Origin: Pardosa pseudoannulata
Lineage: Eukaryota; Arthropoda; Arachnida; Araneae; Lycosidae
Assembly (NCBI GenBank): GCA_032207245.1
Contig: CM063503.1
Coordinates: forward strand, 58,708,369 to 58,772,368
Direction of reading: 5' to 3'
Length of the DNA stretch: 64,000 bases
In this document: positions 38,060-50,685 of the stretch, one piece after another
Position numbering within the stretch: position 1 is the stretch's first letter
How the letters are laid out: each line of letters opens with the position of its first letter
Position numbers and translations under genes: made by a program
Notes under the pieces: model-generated
What the model was told of the DNA's origin: nothing
Seen by the model: the letters and a program-made list of their open reading frames with translations, nothing else
The model's database searches: none

Positions 38060-38640
38060 AAAATCTCGATATAACAATACTAAGGAACCAAAAAAAAATA
38101 TCGTTACAGAATCGTTATATTCAGGGGCGATATAACAATAAACTTAAAAAAAACTCAAAGAATAGTAAATCTTAAAAGTAGATTTCAGTTTAAAAGACAA
38201 ATTATGGCTGGTTATATATGTTTATGAGACAGCAATAAAAATCAAAAAAGAAAGGATCAAACTGTTAAATATTCTCAAAGTATACAAAAATTTTAAAGGA
38301 AATATAGGTTGCTATAAAATTCACAGGCATGAAAAACTTAGTTATTGAGACATTCTTTATTTTTGTTGGAATCAATTTTTTTCTCTGTAAAATCAACCAT
38401 TAAAGTATTACATAAAGTCTAAAGAACAAAATTGTTTTTTCTCGTTATTCGACAACAGAAATATCGTTGAGAAGGGAAAGGAAATAATGGTTAGTAGCGA
38501 GGAAAATATGGTTCGACAGATGTGTATTGTTAAAAGGAATATCGCAAAATCGAGGTAAATATAATATTATATAGTATGCAATTTCACCGGAACAGCCAAA
38601 TATTATCGTTATAGAGGAATTTATATAGGATATTGTTGTA
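38060..38640. mobile_element. Pogo/Tigger-like MITE, diverged
   Basis: Left text CTCGATATAACAATACTAAGG and right text (reverse complement) CTCTATAACGATAATATTTGG follow the usual 'ctcnatataacgata' wording of pogo/Tigger ends; GTTCCGGTGAAATTGC follows inward on the right. The outermost CAGT/TA ends are not clear. The right half recurs at about 40000-40220 as part of a duplication. Confidence 0.5.
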
Positions 38641-39317
38641 GTGATGTGTTACTATATGATATTCTTTAACTCAAAAAACGTTTTATTAATTTTAGAAATT
38701 ACAAAAATTTTACTTATAAAGTTAGCTGTTATTAAAATTTTTATTATCTCTAAAATTTTTCTACCACCATTTTAAACCTCTGAAAATAAGGTTTATCGTG
38801 TAACAGTTATATAAGATTAGGTAAATAAATCTAGCTAATAAAAATAAAGTAATAGTAAATAATAGTTAAAATAATAATAGTAGTTAATAGTCAATAAAAA
38901 TATCATTTTTAAAAGTAATGTAAGGTTGAAAATAAGGCTCATTTTGTAGCAGTTTAAAGGTTAATCCTATAAAAACAAGCTATAGAAAGCACATTATAAA
39001 CTTCTCTTCGTATTTCTTCATTTTCTACGGGTCATGTAAAATACTTTTAGCCCCGATAGCGATATCAACCAATATTTACTTCGGCAATTTCTTATCACCA
39101 AGAGGTCTCATATATCTAGAATTGGTTTTTCTTACAATCCATTAACATTCGATAAATAAAAAGGGTCAAAGATGTTCATAACTTTATTTGTTAGAGTCAC
39201 TTTGTCACCATGAGATCTCTTCTATATAATGAGTATGTGCGATATACATCTAGAATTTCCTCAATTTATAAACACTCTTGCTGGTGTAGAATCTATTATC
39301 AGTCTAAAATTTTTAAT

Positions 39318-39373
<56 letters not shown>

Positions 39374-39690
39374 CTTGATACATAATAGAAACAGAAATTA
39401 TTGCTGCAGCTAATGAAGTTTTCAGTATGCTTTGCTTTGCTTTCTTTTAATTTCCGCTCTCACCATAGTCTGTTATAACATTTCGATGATTAAATACATC
39501 TGTATTGAGTTTAATCTATTATTTGCTCTAATCGACCATAATGAGATGCGGCCTAAATGTGCATCTTATAAGTGAGTTTCTCTTATTTTATCATTCCTTC
39601 AAGATAATTTCTTATTTAGCCTATGCGAATTCCCAGGTATCATAAATGGAATTATTTTGACTTCAGTAATAGCTGTTAATTTTACGACAG
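38371..39690 (+). repeat. Copy 1 of a 1.3-kb direct duplication
   Basis: Matches 39968-41330 in order, from ATCAATTTTTTTCTCTG through AATTTCACCGGAAC, CACCATGAG.TCTCTTCTAT and a (TA)n tract to AATAGCTGTTAAT. Offset about 1600 bp. The copies show many point differences and small indels, so the event is not recent. The ORF starting MRSLLYNEYVRY at 39210 has a counterpart at 40823, but both run into (TA)n and are not convincing genes. Confidence 0.9.
39320..39371. repeat. (TA)n microsatellite
   Basis: Pure TA, at the same place in the duplicated unit as the longer tract at 40931-41015. Confidence 0.97.
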
Positions 39691-39835
39691 TTCATTGTAG
39701 ATTATTAAGAAAAATGTGCTTGAAATCTATGGCGCTCAAACAGATATAATCTGTTTTCATTTGAAATATTATAAATGTTTATTTGTACGGATTTCAGAAA
39801 GAGATTTCAGTTCACGCTCTTGTTTGTTTTCTCTG

Positions 39836-39955
39836 AATGGGAGTCGAATAGGTAGGATGCTGCTCTTCAGTACTGAGTTCTTGGGCTGGAACCCGTTTCT
39901 GCCATGGATGTTCGTAACCGTTCGGACTCGACTTTAAGCAGGAAGTCTCGGTCTT
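39836..39955 (+). mobile_element. tRNA-derived SINE, plus-strand copy
   Basis: Head near GGAGTCGAATAGGTAGGATG with a degenerate B box (GGGCTGGAACCC), then CCATGGATGTTCGTAACCG and GACTTTAAGCAGGAAGTCTC, the same order as the minus-strand copies. Ends in a T-run at 39955-39963. Lies between the two copies of the 1.3-kb duplication. Confidence 0.75.
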
Positions 39956-39967
39956 TTTTTTTTCGCA

Positions 39968-40928
39968 TCAATTTTTTTCTCTGCTAAATCAACCATTAAA
40001 GTATTCACAAAGTCTAAAGAACAAAATTGATTTTTCTCGTTATTCGGCAAAGGAAATATCGTTGTGAAGGGATAGGAAATAACGGTGAATCGCTAGGAAA
40101 ATATCATTCGACAGAGGTTTATTGCTATAAGGAATATTGCAAAATCGAGAAAATAATATTATATAGTATGCAATTTCACCGGAACCGCCAAATATTATCG
40201 TTTTAAAGGGATTTACATCAGATATTGTTGTAGTGAGGTTTTACTATATAATATTCTTTAACTCAAATAAATTTTTTTAATTTTAGAAATCCAAAAATTT
40301 TTCTTATAAATTTAACTGTAATTAAAATATTTATTATCTCTTAAAAATTTTCTACCATCCTTTTAAGCGTCTGGAAATAAGGTTCATCGTGCAACAGTTA
40401 AATAAGATTAGGTAAATAAAGCCAGCTAATAAAAATAAAGTAATAGTAAATAATAATAATAGTAGTTAATAGTCAATAATAATAATAGTAGTTAGTAGTC
40501 AATAAAAATATCATTTTTAAAAGCAATGTAATCTTGAAAATAAGGCTAATTTTGTAGCAGTTAAAAGGTTAATACTTTAAGAATAAGCTGTAGTAAGCAT
40601 ATTATAGACATCTCTTTGTATTTCTTCATTTTCTTATGGATCTACGAGTAAAATACTTTTAGCCCCGATAGCGATATCAACAAATATTTACTTCATCATT
40701 TACTTAAAACGAAGAGGTCTCATATATCTAGAACTGGTTCTTCTTTCAATCCATTAACATCTGATCAATAAAAAAGGATCAAAGATGTTCATAACTTTAT
40801 TTGTTAGAGTTGTTTTGTCACCATGAGGTCTCTTCTATATAATGAGTATGTGCGATATACATCAAGAATTTCCTCAATTTATAAACACTCTTGCTGGTGT
40901 AGAATTTATTATCAGTCGAAAATTTTTC

Positions 40929-41017
<89 letters not shown>

Positions 41018-41330
41018 CTTGATACATAGTATAAACAGAAATTATTTCTGCATCGAATAAAATTTTCGTTATGCTTCGCTTTACTTTCTATTAATTTCCG
41101 CTCTCATTATAGTCTGTTATAGCAAATCGAGGATTAAATACATCTGTATTGTGTTTAATCTATGATTTTCTCTAATCACCATAATAAGATGCGGCCTAAA
41201 TGTTCCTCTTATACGTTAGTCTCTCTTATTTTATCACCATCAAGATAATTTCTTATTTAGCCTATGCATATGCCCAGGTATCAAAAATGAAGTTATTTTG
41301 ATTTTAGTAATAGCTGTTAATAGCTGTAAT
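39968..41330 (+). repeat. Copy 2 of the 1.3-kb direct duplication
   Basis: See 38371-39690. An added local expansion of AATAATAATAGTAGTTA(A/G)TAGTC lies near 40450-40500. Confidence 0.9.
40931..41015. repeat. (TA)n microsatellite
   Basis: About 42 TA units, longer than its counterpart at 39320. Confidence 0.97.
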
Positions 41331-43810
41331 GTACTTTATCAAACATTATGTAAAATTTAGATTTAAGGATCCTGAAAAATTCTTATTTTATACATATTCG
41401 ATGTATTGTACCAAAATAACTTTTGTATTGATCTCTTAATATGGTTGAACTCTAAATACTTTAAACAATTAAATCAATATATTAGCTCACTATAAAGAGA
41501 AATTGTACATTTCTTCACGGGGAAATTTGATGCCGTACACAGTCATCAGTAAAATCCTTCAAAACAGAAAAATTTTAAAAAAACACGCTTTGGATTTATC
41601 TCTATTTTAGAAGTTAATTTGTGAGCTCTTTTTTTACATCTCAGGGACATTATAATTTACCTCTTTACACGCTATGCAATGTTTAAATTTGTTGGTAGTG
41701 AAAAATTCTTATTTCCTAAATTTTTGATACATTGCACGAAAAAGTTTTCTCTATTTATTTCACAATAGGGCTAAATTCTGAACCCTTCAGAGTACTAAAT
41801 TAATGAGTTAGGTCATGAAATAAAAAAAATGTAAGTCTCTTCAAGTGACAATTTAGTGAGGGTATACAGTCATCAGTACAGTCATTCAAAATAGAAAAAT
41901 GGCAAAAAGTACTCGGCCTTTATCTCTATTATAGAAGTTATTTTTCATGTTTCTTTTCCCTACAGTGACACTATAATATTTCTTAACGCACTATGCAAAA
42001 TTTAGATTTGAGGATAGGAAAAAAGAGTTTGGTACATTGTGACAAAAATATTTCTCTATTGATCTCTTAATATGGTTGAACTCTGAATACTTTAAACAAT
42101 TGAATCAATATATTCGCACATTATTAGGATAAATTGTATATCTCTCCACGGGACGATTTCATGGCGTATACAGTCATCAGTAAAATCCTTATAAACAGAA
42201 AAATTAAAAAAAAACGAGCTTTGGTTTTATCTCTATTTTAGAAGTTAATTTTTGTGCCATTTTTTTACTTCTCAGTGACATAATTTACCCATTTATGCTC
42301 TATGCAATGTTTAAATTTGGTGGTAGTGAAAAATTCTTATTTCCTAAATGTTTGATACATTGCATGAAAAAGTTTTCTCTATTTATTTCACAATAGGGCT
42401 AAATTCTGAACCCTTCAGAGTACTAAATTAATGAGTTAGGTCATGAAATAAAAAAAAATGTAAGTCTCTTCAAATGACAATTTAGTGGGGGTATACAGTC
42501 ATCAGTACAGTCATTCAAAATAGAAAAATGGCAAAAAGTACTCGGCCTTTATCTCTATTATAGAAGTTAATTTTCATGTTTCTTTTCACTACAGTGACAC
42601 TATAATATTCCTTAACGCACTATGCAAAATTTAGATTTGAGGATAGGAAAAAAGAGTTTGGTACATTGTGACAAAAATATTTCTCTATTGATCTCTTAAT
42701 ATGGTTGAATTCTGAATACTTTAAACAATTGAATCAATATATTCGCACATTATTAGGATAAATTGTATATCTCTCCACGGGACGATTTCATGGCGTATAC
42801 AGTCATCAGTAAAATCCTTATAAACAGAAAAATTAAAAACAAAACACGCTTTGGTTTTATCTCTATTTTAGAAGTTAATTTTTGTGCCATTTTTTTACTT
42901 CTCAGTGACATAATTTACCCATTTAAGCGCTATGCAATGTTTAAATTTGGTGGTAGTGAAAAATTCTTATTTCCTAAATTTTTGATACATTGTACGAAAA
43001 ATTTTCTCTATTGATTTCTCAATAGAGATAAATTCTGAACTCTCCCGACTACTAAATTAATACTTTAGCCATGAAATTTTAAAAAATAGTAAGTCTCTTG
43101 ACTTGACAGTTTAGTGGGGTATACAGTGATCAATACAGTCATTCAAGATAGAAAAATGGCAAAAATTACTCGGCTTTAATCTCTATTATAGAAGTTAATT
43201 TTCATGTTTTCTGTTCATCACAGTTACACAATAATGTTCCTTAACACACTATGCAAAATTTAGATTTGGGGATAGAAAAAAAAAGTCTTAATTTATAAGA
43301 GTTTGGTACATTGTACCAAAAATATTTCGCTATTGATCTCATAATATGATTAAACTCTGAAAACTTTAAACAACTAAATCAATGCATTAGATCATGATAT
43401 TTAGAAATTGTAGCTTTCTTCATGCAACAATTTGGTGAAGCATAGTTTCCAGTGGAGTGATTAATAAAAAAGAAAAGCACAACACTCTGCTTTTATCGCT
43501 ATTGTAAAAGTTAATTTTATGTTATTTTCATGCATCTCAGTAACACTATAATATACCATTTCACACGCCATGTAATAGTAAGATTAGAGAATACTGAAAA
43601 ATCCTTATTTCATAAATTTTTGATATACTGTACCAAAAGGTTTTCTCTATTGATCTCTCAATATGGCTAAATTCTGAACACTTTAGACTACTAAATTAAT
43701 GCATTAGGTCATGATATTGAGAAATTGTAAATCCCTTCACGCGACAATTTGGTGGGGCACACAGCCATCAGTGGAGTCATACAAAACAGAAAAATGAAAA
43801 AAAAAAGCGT
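41331..43810. repeat. Higher-order tandem array: about 629-bp units of two 315-bp monomers
   Basis: GGCGTATACAGTCATCAGTAA starts near 42163 and 42792, 629 bp apart with near identity over the whole unit, and a more diverged unit precedes near 41530. Each unit contains two related but distinct monomers (one with GCTTTGG.TTTATCTCTATTTTAGAAG, one with ACTCGGCCTTTATCTCTATTATAGAAG) about 315 bp apart. The outer monomers (43040-43810) are more diverged. This is the usual anatomy of a higher-order satellite. Confidence 0.9.
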
Positions 43811-45000
43811 TGGGTTGCAAATCATTGATTTTCGTCTCCTGGCTTTGATCCAGTTTTTGTGTTTATGTTTACTGCAGACAGTTGCAGTAATATAAGACGA
43901 CAGAAAAGGGTTACAGACAACAAAATTGTTGCATAACTGACTTTCATAATCTTTACTTAAAGATTTTCAGAGCACGGTTCTTTAAACGGACATAGGACTC
44001 TTAGTGCAAGGCAGTGAAAGCATACTACATGAAGTTTAATATTTTATATCGCGATGTAATTCCTTTAAATGTTTATTTTATTTTCATTTCAAGTTTTTTC
44101 CATTATTTTTTTACTGTAAGTAAAAGTAGAGCTTGTTTGTCAGTGAAAATTGTGATAATCATAGCTTTCGTGCATGATTATTCTAAACTTTTTTTATCAT
44201 CAGCAAAATCTTTGGTATATAAATATAATTTATGAATATGTGTTCATCCTCTAGCAAAATTAATTTTCTTGGAGCCCCTTTATATTTTTAACACCTAATG
44301 GTATTTAACCTTTCACAAGTCTTCCCACTAAAACAAAATAGTATAGAAAATAAGAGAAAATGGAAATCTTTATTGTTTGCATATGAACTTTGACTATGCA
44401 TATGAAGAGACTTTTAAATTTGTTTGAATATGAGCTAAAGCTCATTTTTATCCAGAACTCCGTAAATAATAAGAATATTTGAGCACGATTTTATTTTAAA
44501 TGTACAGTAAAGCTTACTATAAAACTGATTTTTAAAAATATTCAAAAATTTTAAAGTTTTATGAGTTTTGTGTCTCCTTAATTAAGTTATTAGAGTAATG
44601 ATTTCTTTCATAATTATGGGATTGTTTTATTCAGCATTTTGCTTCTGAACGAGTTGCAAAGTATTATGCTTGTCCTTGCCCATGAAAATGTTCAAATCAA
44701 TTATTCAGTAACAACGTTACAATGAACCTCAGGATGATACTAATGGGTGTGGCTCAGTGTTATGGCACTTTACTCACTTAAATAATGATGTGTTAGAAAC
44801 ACAATAGCTATCTCAAAAACACAGCAAAGTAAAATACAGAAATCATAGTTATAAATGTAAATATCTGATACTGATATATTTTACAGAACTGATAAAAATA
44901 ACATATAAAAAGAATGCAATAGTGAAAACATTTAGTCTTTAACAAAATGAAAATAAAGGATTTTTACTAAGTATTTTCTGGTTTATGAGCCTTTTTCAGT
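43811..45000. other. No feature recognised
   Basis: The satellite ends at a purine run near 43797-43808. The rest is AT-rich, with no exon, tRNA or terminal repeats. Confidence 0.45.
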
Positions 45001-48000
45001 TGAATTATTATTTTCAGATAATAAACCTGAACATTATTCTGCTTAGAAGAAAACCGTGAACGTATTTATAATAAAACAAGAACTTTTAAATTAAAATTAA
45101 CGTATATATCTACAAAAAAAAATTAGACTAGTCTTGTTGTAACTCATTGTATACCTCTAAAAGTTATCTAACATCTACAAATTTAAAAAAAAAATATTAA
45201 ACATTTCAACAAGAATTATTGCGTCAAAATGATTACAAAGGTTTTTTTCGGACTTTGAAGGCAGTGATTTAAAAATATTTTTGAAATGTTTCAACATATA
45301 GAAAAACCCGTAATAAAAAAGCACATTCAAAGTTTCCTAGATGAAATATACAGGAATGTAACTGCTTTAAAGTGAAACGATCTAATTATTTTTTCGTCTT
45401 TCCGTCAGAAAATATTTTTGATTCTTTCACAATATAAGCTCATTTATATTCTCACTTTATTTTTTTCCTTTACTTTTTGGTATTATCGATTGCCTGATTC
45501 TCCATGAAGGTGAAAATCAATGTTTGGCAGGTGAAATGGGTGAATCAAATATACAAAAGCGAAATTGAATTAACGATGGAAGATAGCTGAAATGAGCAAA
45601 ATAGAATAAATGTGAATCCTACACCAAATCTAATATTGTGCAAAAGTAATAGTAAATAAAGCTAATTCACAGTCTTTAAAATTCATAGTTAAAACATCAT
45701 TGTTCATTGAAGGACATTGCTGTTTTAAAGCGATCTAATCTGTTTTTCGTTCGAGTAGAAAATATTTTTGATTGCCTCACAGTTTAAACTCCTTACTATT
45801 CTGACTTTACTTTTACAATTATTAATTTTTGTGCTATTGAACAATTGATCCTCCATATATGTGGAAATCTATGTTTGGTAGGTAAAACTAATATATAAAA
45901 GTAAGAAAAAATTAACAAAAAATTTGCAGATACAGAGCCAAAAGGGATAATAAAAAAATGATTAAGTGAATCCTGCACCAAATTTAACGTTGTGAAATAA
46001 TAGCAACTAAAGCTAATTTGTAACTTTTGAAAACTGTAGTTAAGACAAAGAAGAACATCTGCTGCTTAAAAAAGGTCTAATAAACAAAATAGGAGAATAA
46101 ATGTGAATCTTACACAAAATCCAATATTGTGCTAAAGTAATAGTAAATAGAGCTAATTCCCAGTATTTAAAATTCATAGTTAAAGCATCATTGTTCATTG
46201 AAGGACATTGCTGTTTTAAAGCGATCTAATTTTTTTTTTCGTTCGAGTAGAAAATATGTTTGAGTGCCTCACAGTTTCAACTCCTTTCTGTTCTAACTTC
46301 ACTTTTATAATTATTATTATTTGTGCTATTGAACAGTTGATCCTCCATATAGGTGGATATCTATGTTTGGTAGGTGAAACTAATATATAAAAGAAAGAAA
46401 AAACTAAAGATTAAGTTTGCAAATACAGAGCCAAAAGGGATAATTTTAAAAAAATTATTAAGTGAATCCTGCACCAAATTTAACGTTGTTAAATAACAGT
46501 AAATAAAGTTAATTTATAACTTTTAAAAACTGTAGTTAAGACATAGAAGAACATCTGCTGCTTAAAAACGGTCTAATATTATTTTTTTCTTTACAACAGA
46601 AAATATTTTCGAGTCTCTCACAAAATAAGCTTATTCCTATTCTGACTTCCTTTTTATCATTTTTTTTACTTTACTTTTGGTGCTATCGATTAGCTGATTC
46701 TCTGTGTAGGTTAAAATCGATGCTTGGTAGGTAAGATGGGTGAATCAAATATACAAAATGAAATTGAATTAACGATGGAAGATAGCTTAAATGAGCAAAA
46801 TAGGAGAATAAATGTGAATCCTACAACAAATCTAATATTATGCAAAAGTAATAATACATAAAGCTAATTCATAGTCTTTAAAATTCATGGTAAAACATTA
46901 TTGTTCATTGAAGGACATTGCTGTTTTAAAGCGATCTAATCTTTTTTCGTTCGAGTAGATAATATTTTTGATGCCTCACAGTTTACACTCCTTTCTATTC
47001 TGACATCACTTTTATTATTATTTCACCTACCAAACAGAGATTTGGTAGGTGAAACCAATATATAAAAGTAAGAAAAAACTAAAGAGGAAATTTGCAGTTA
47101 CAGAGCCAAAAGGGATAGTTAAAAAAATGATTAAGTGAATCCTGCACTAAATTTAATGTTTTGACATAATAGTAAATAAAGCTAATTTATAACTTTTAAA
47201 AACTATAGTTAAGAGATAGAAGAACATCTGCTGCTTAAAAACGGTCTAATATTATTTTTTTCTTTACAATAGAAAATATTTTCGAGTCTCTCACAAGATA
47301 AGCTCATTCCTATTCTGACTTCATTTTTATTATTTTTTACTTTACTTTTGGTGCTATCGATTAGCAGATTCTGTGTGTAGGTGAAAATCAATGCTTGGTA
47401 GGTTAGATGAGTGAATCAAATATACAAAAGCTAAATTGAATTAACCCTTGGAAGATAGCTGAAATGATCAAAATAAGAGAATAAATATGAATCCTACACC
47501 GAATCTAATACTGTTCAAAAGTAATAGTAAATAAAGCTAATTTACAGTTTTTAAAATTCATAGTTAAACCATCATTGTTCATTGAAGGACATTGCTGTTT
47601 TAAAGCGATCTAATCTTTTTTCGTTCGAGTAGAAAACATTTTTGAGTGCCTCACAGTTTAAACTCTTTTCTGTTCTGACTTCCTTTTATTATTATTATAT
47701 TTTTGTGCTATTGATTAATTGATCCTCCATATAAGTGGAAATCTATGTTTGGTAGGTGAAACTAATACATAAAATTAAGAAAAAACTGAAAAGGAAATTT
47801 GCAGATACAGAGCCAAATGGGATAGTTAAAAAATGATTAAGTGAATCCTGCACTAAATTTAACGTTGTGAAATAATAGGAAATAAAACTAATTTACAGTC
47901 TTTAAAATTCATAGTTAAAACATCATTGTTCATTAAAGGACATTGCTGTTTTAAAGCGATCTAATCTTTTTTCGTTCCAGTAGAAAATATTTTTGGGTGC

Positions 48001-48295
48001 CTCAGAGTGTAAACTCCTTACTATTCTGACTTCACTTTTAATATTATTATTTTTTGTGCTATTGAACAGTTTATCTGCCATATAGGTGGAAATCTAGGTT
48101 TGGTAGGTGAAACTAATATATAAAAGTAAGATAAAACTAAAAAGGAAATTTGCTGATACAGAGCCAAAAAGGATAATTAAAAAAATGTTAAGTAAATCCT
48201 GCACCAAATTTGACGCTGTGAAATAATAGTAAATAAACCTAATTTACAGTCTTTAAAATTCATAGTTAAAACATCATTGTATAACTAATAAATAA
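45001..48295. repeat. Complex tandem array of about 350-bp monomer types
   Basis: AGGACATTGCTGTTTTAAAGC recurs at about 45711, 46202, 46912, 47586 and 47937. A second monomer type carries GAACATCTGCTGCTTAAAAA (about 46045, 46550, 47222), and a third phrase GCAGATACAGAGCCAAAAGG recurs. Steps of 491, 710, 674 and 351 bp are explained by varied combinations and losses of monomers of roughly 340-350 bp. The last unit is cut off at about 48290. Confidence 0.88.
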
Positions 48296-48329
48296 AGGTA
48301 ATAGTAAATAAAGCTTTTTTTATTACGTA

Positions 48330-48676
48330 CAGTGTGTCAAAACAGTCGTTGAACAATAAGGCCATTAATGAAAAGGTACTTTAGTTTGATATTTTATTAT
48401 TTAAAAGAAATAAGTGGCTCGTTTTTATATCTTTAGAGGGCTGCAATCTATTCGGAAGCACATTTGTATATTGAAAATCCCACTTAGAGTAGATACTAAA
48501 TGGAATAAATAATCTAGTGTCATATAAATTTCTAGTAATTGAGCTATCCATTTTCCCTTAATTACTTAGTTCTGCTTTATTATTCAACACTTTCCACGAA
48601 TATAACGAAAACTTATACCGTTATTAGTTTTACAATACAAACATCTCTTTTGTCTAACAACTGTTTTGGCATACTA
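48330..48676. mobile_element. Tc1/mariner-type MITE
   Basis: The left end CAGTGTGTCAAAACAGTCG and the right end (reverse complement) TAGTATGCCAAAACAGTTG are inverted repeats over about 25 bp, continuing as TTGAACAA and TTAGACAA. TA flanks both sides (48328-48329, 48677-48678). 347 bp, AT-rich interior, no ORF. Confidence 0.85.
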
Positions 48677-48678
48677 TA

Positions 48679-49265
48679 TTACTTACAAAAATATTTTTTG
48701 ATCTTCTAAATTGACAATGTATTATCAGAATTAATTTATTTTGTTTCTAATGAAACTTCTTGAAATTGCTGAAAATTTTAAAATGTTTTCAGCAGTATTA
48801 TATAAAAGAGCTTAATATCTCAATTTTATTTTATTAGTTATTATTTATTAATTGCTTTGAGAATCACCATTACTGAAAGACTCACTACGCATTTGTTTTA
48901 CAGATAATCTAGATACTTTTATAATTTACCTTTTAAACTTTAGACTAAAATTTCGTTGTTATCATTAGCATTAAAAGAGAACATTAAGAGAAAAATATAA
49001 ATATTATAAATATTATTTTTTATGTACAAAATGTTTGTAATAATTCTTTTATGTTTGCGAGAATATTAATTTGATCTAATTTTAAATTTGACAGCTAGAA
49101 ATATAACTGGAATGCTTCAAGTATATATAAACAAGAAAAAAAAATATTTAAAACCTTTTAAAAATTATTAGTAAGAATCGTACTGTATATTTTGGCAATA
49201 ATTACATATCCTTTATAAAAGGACAAATATTAAAAAACAATTTTTGGTTACCATTCTTAATTATA
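48679..49265. other. No feature recognised
   Basis: AT-rich spacer between the MITE and the Helitron. Confidence 0.45.
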
Positions 49266-50147
49266 CTAGCATATAGCCCGTCATATGACGGGATCATTAA
49301 AAAAAATGTTTTGCTTTACGCCTGAGAATTATTTGGTACACGCTCAATAATTTGTTTATCTTTACTGACCGAATGTAAGTTGCCAACTTTAATTTATCTT
49401 GTCATGTTACGTGATAGGATGGACAGCAGAGGTTTTAATATTCACAGTGATTATTTGGCGGTATATATGAATGATGTCCAAAATTGAGCGAATCGATTGC
49501 AAACCGTGTGGTTATGTATAAAAAACAAACACACAAACGAACAAACTTCTTAATTTTCAAAGATATATAACTTAAACGATAGATATTTATTAGTCCGTGA
49601 AATAGACTCCTAAACTTTTATGAAAATAATTTGTTGTTAATACCGGTGATAAAATTTTCATTGCAACAAAAAATAATCGATGATTAAATTTAAAATTATC
49701 ACATATGTGCCTAATCTATTATTTAAGCCAAATATAAAAGAAAATTATTTACGTAATATCTAAGTTCAGCGATAAAACGTATGAAAATAATGCAGACGAT
49801 ATTTAAATAATTCAAAATAAGAAATGATTAAATGAGATGGTTAAATGAATGACGTCATAATGCTAGAAAAAATGTTATTTTTACCTATTTATTATGTGAC
49901 AAATTGATAAATTTAATGTTCTGCTCTTAACCGGGGACAACAGAGCTTGAAATAATGGCATTAAACACTCGAAAAGGGGGGGAAGGGGGGATTTCGAACG
50001 TTTTCGAACTCGCTTTGAATTTTGCTAACCCTAACTCATCAAAAATACAATATGGATGCCTCTATACATTCCAAGTACAACCGCTTCATAAATTCGCTGA
50101 CAGACGGGCAGATGGACAAACAACTTAGTCTATTATTATATAGGGGA
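49266..50147 (-). mobile_element. Non-autonomous Helitron, third copy
   Basis: Minus strand 5' end TCCCCTATATAATAATAGAC at 50147; 3' palindrome CCCGTCATATGACGGG then CTATATGCTAG at 49266; A/T insertion site. Compared with 33971-34642 it has an extra segment of roughly 300 bp at about 49330-49660. It keeps the TTAA (in GGCATTAAACACTCG) that is the target of the piggyBac-like element in the copy at 16813-18913. Confidence 0.9.
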
Positions 50148-50677
50148 TATTATGATTCAAAGATATAAAATACTGAAATTTTAATCAAATGTATAAATTC
50201 CTCTGTCACTGTTGGAAAGTACCACTGTTGTCTAAATAGCATTTGAAGTCTAAAAGCATTCTAATATAAATTTAAAGCCAGTATAAAATATAAAAGCAAT
50301 TTATTTCAAACTGTAAAAATACACTTGGAATTTCAATAATTTATATAGAAATTGTTCAAATTATATTTCAGGACCACAAAACAGAAAGCTGCATACATTT
50401 TTAATTATCTTAGTAAACTTTAAAAATATATATCAAAACATTTAGTTAGGAAAGTTTTCCCAAAAATTTATTACTATGATTTAAATAATATACTTATATG
50501 AAAATTCTATATCTCTATATTTGTAAATGCTATATTTAAATATATTGTCTATATTTTCTTAAACTTTTATTTATGAAATCTAGAGATTATTCAGTTAAAA
50601 TTTTCATATTACAGGCCTTGAAGAAAATAAAAACTTAATCGCTTTATTATTGTTTAATTCTCCTGAAATGAATAACA
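50148..50677. other. No feature recognised
   Basis: AT-rich spacer. Confidence 0.45.
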
Positions 50678-50685
50678 GATTTAAC

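Noticed and set aside
39210..41060. ORFs starting MRSLLYNEYVRY in both duplicates
   Set aside because: Both run into (TA)n; the shared part follows from the 1.3-kb duplication.
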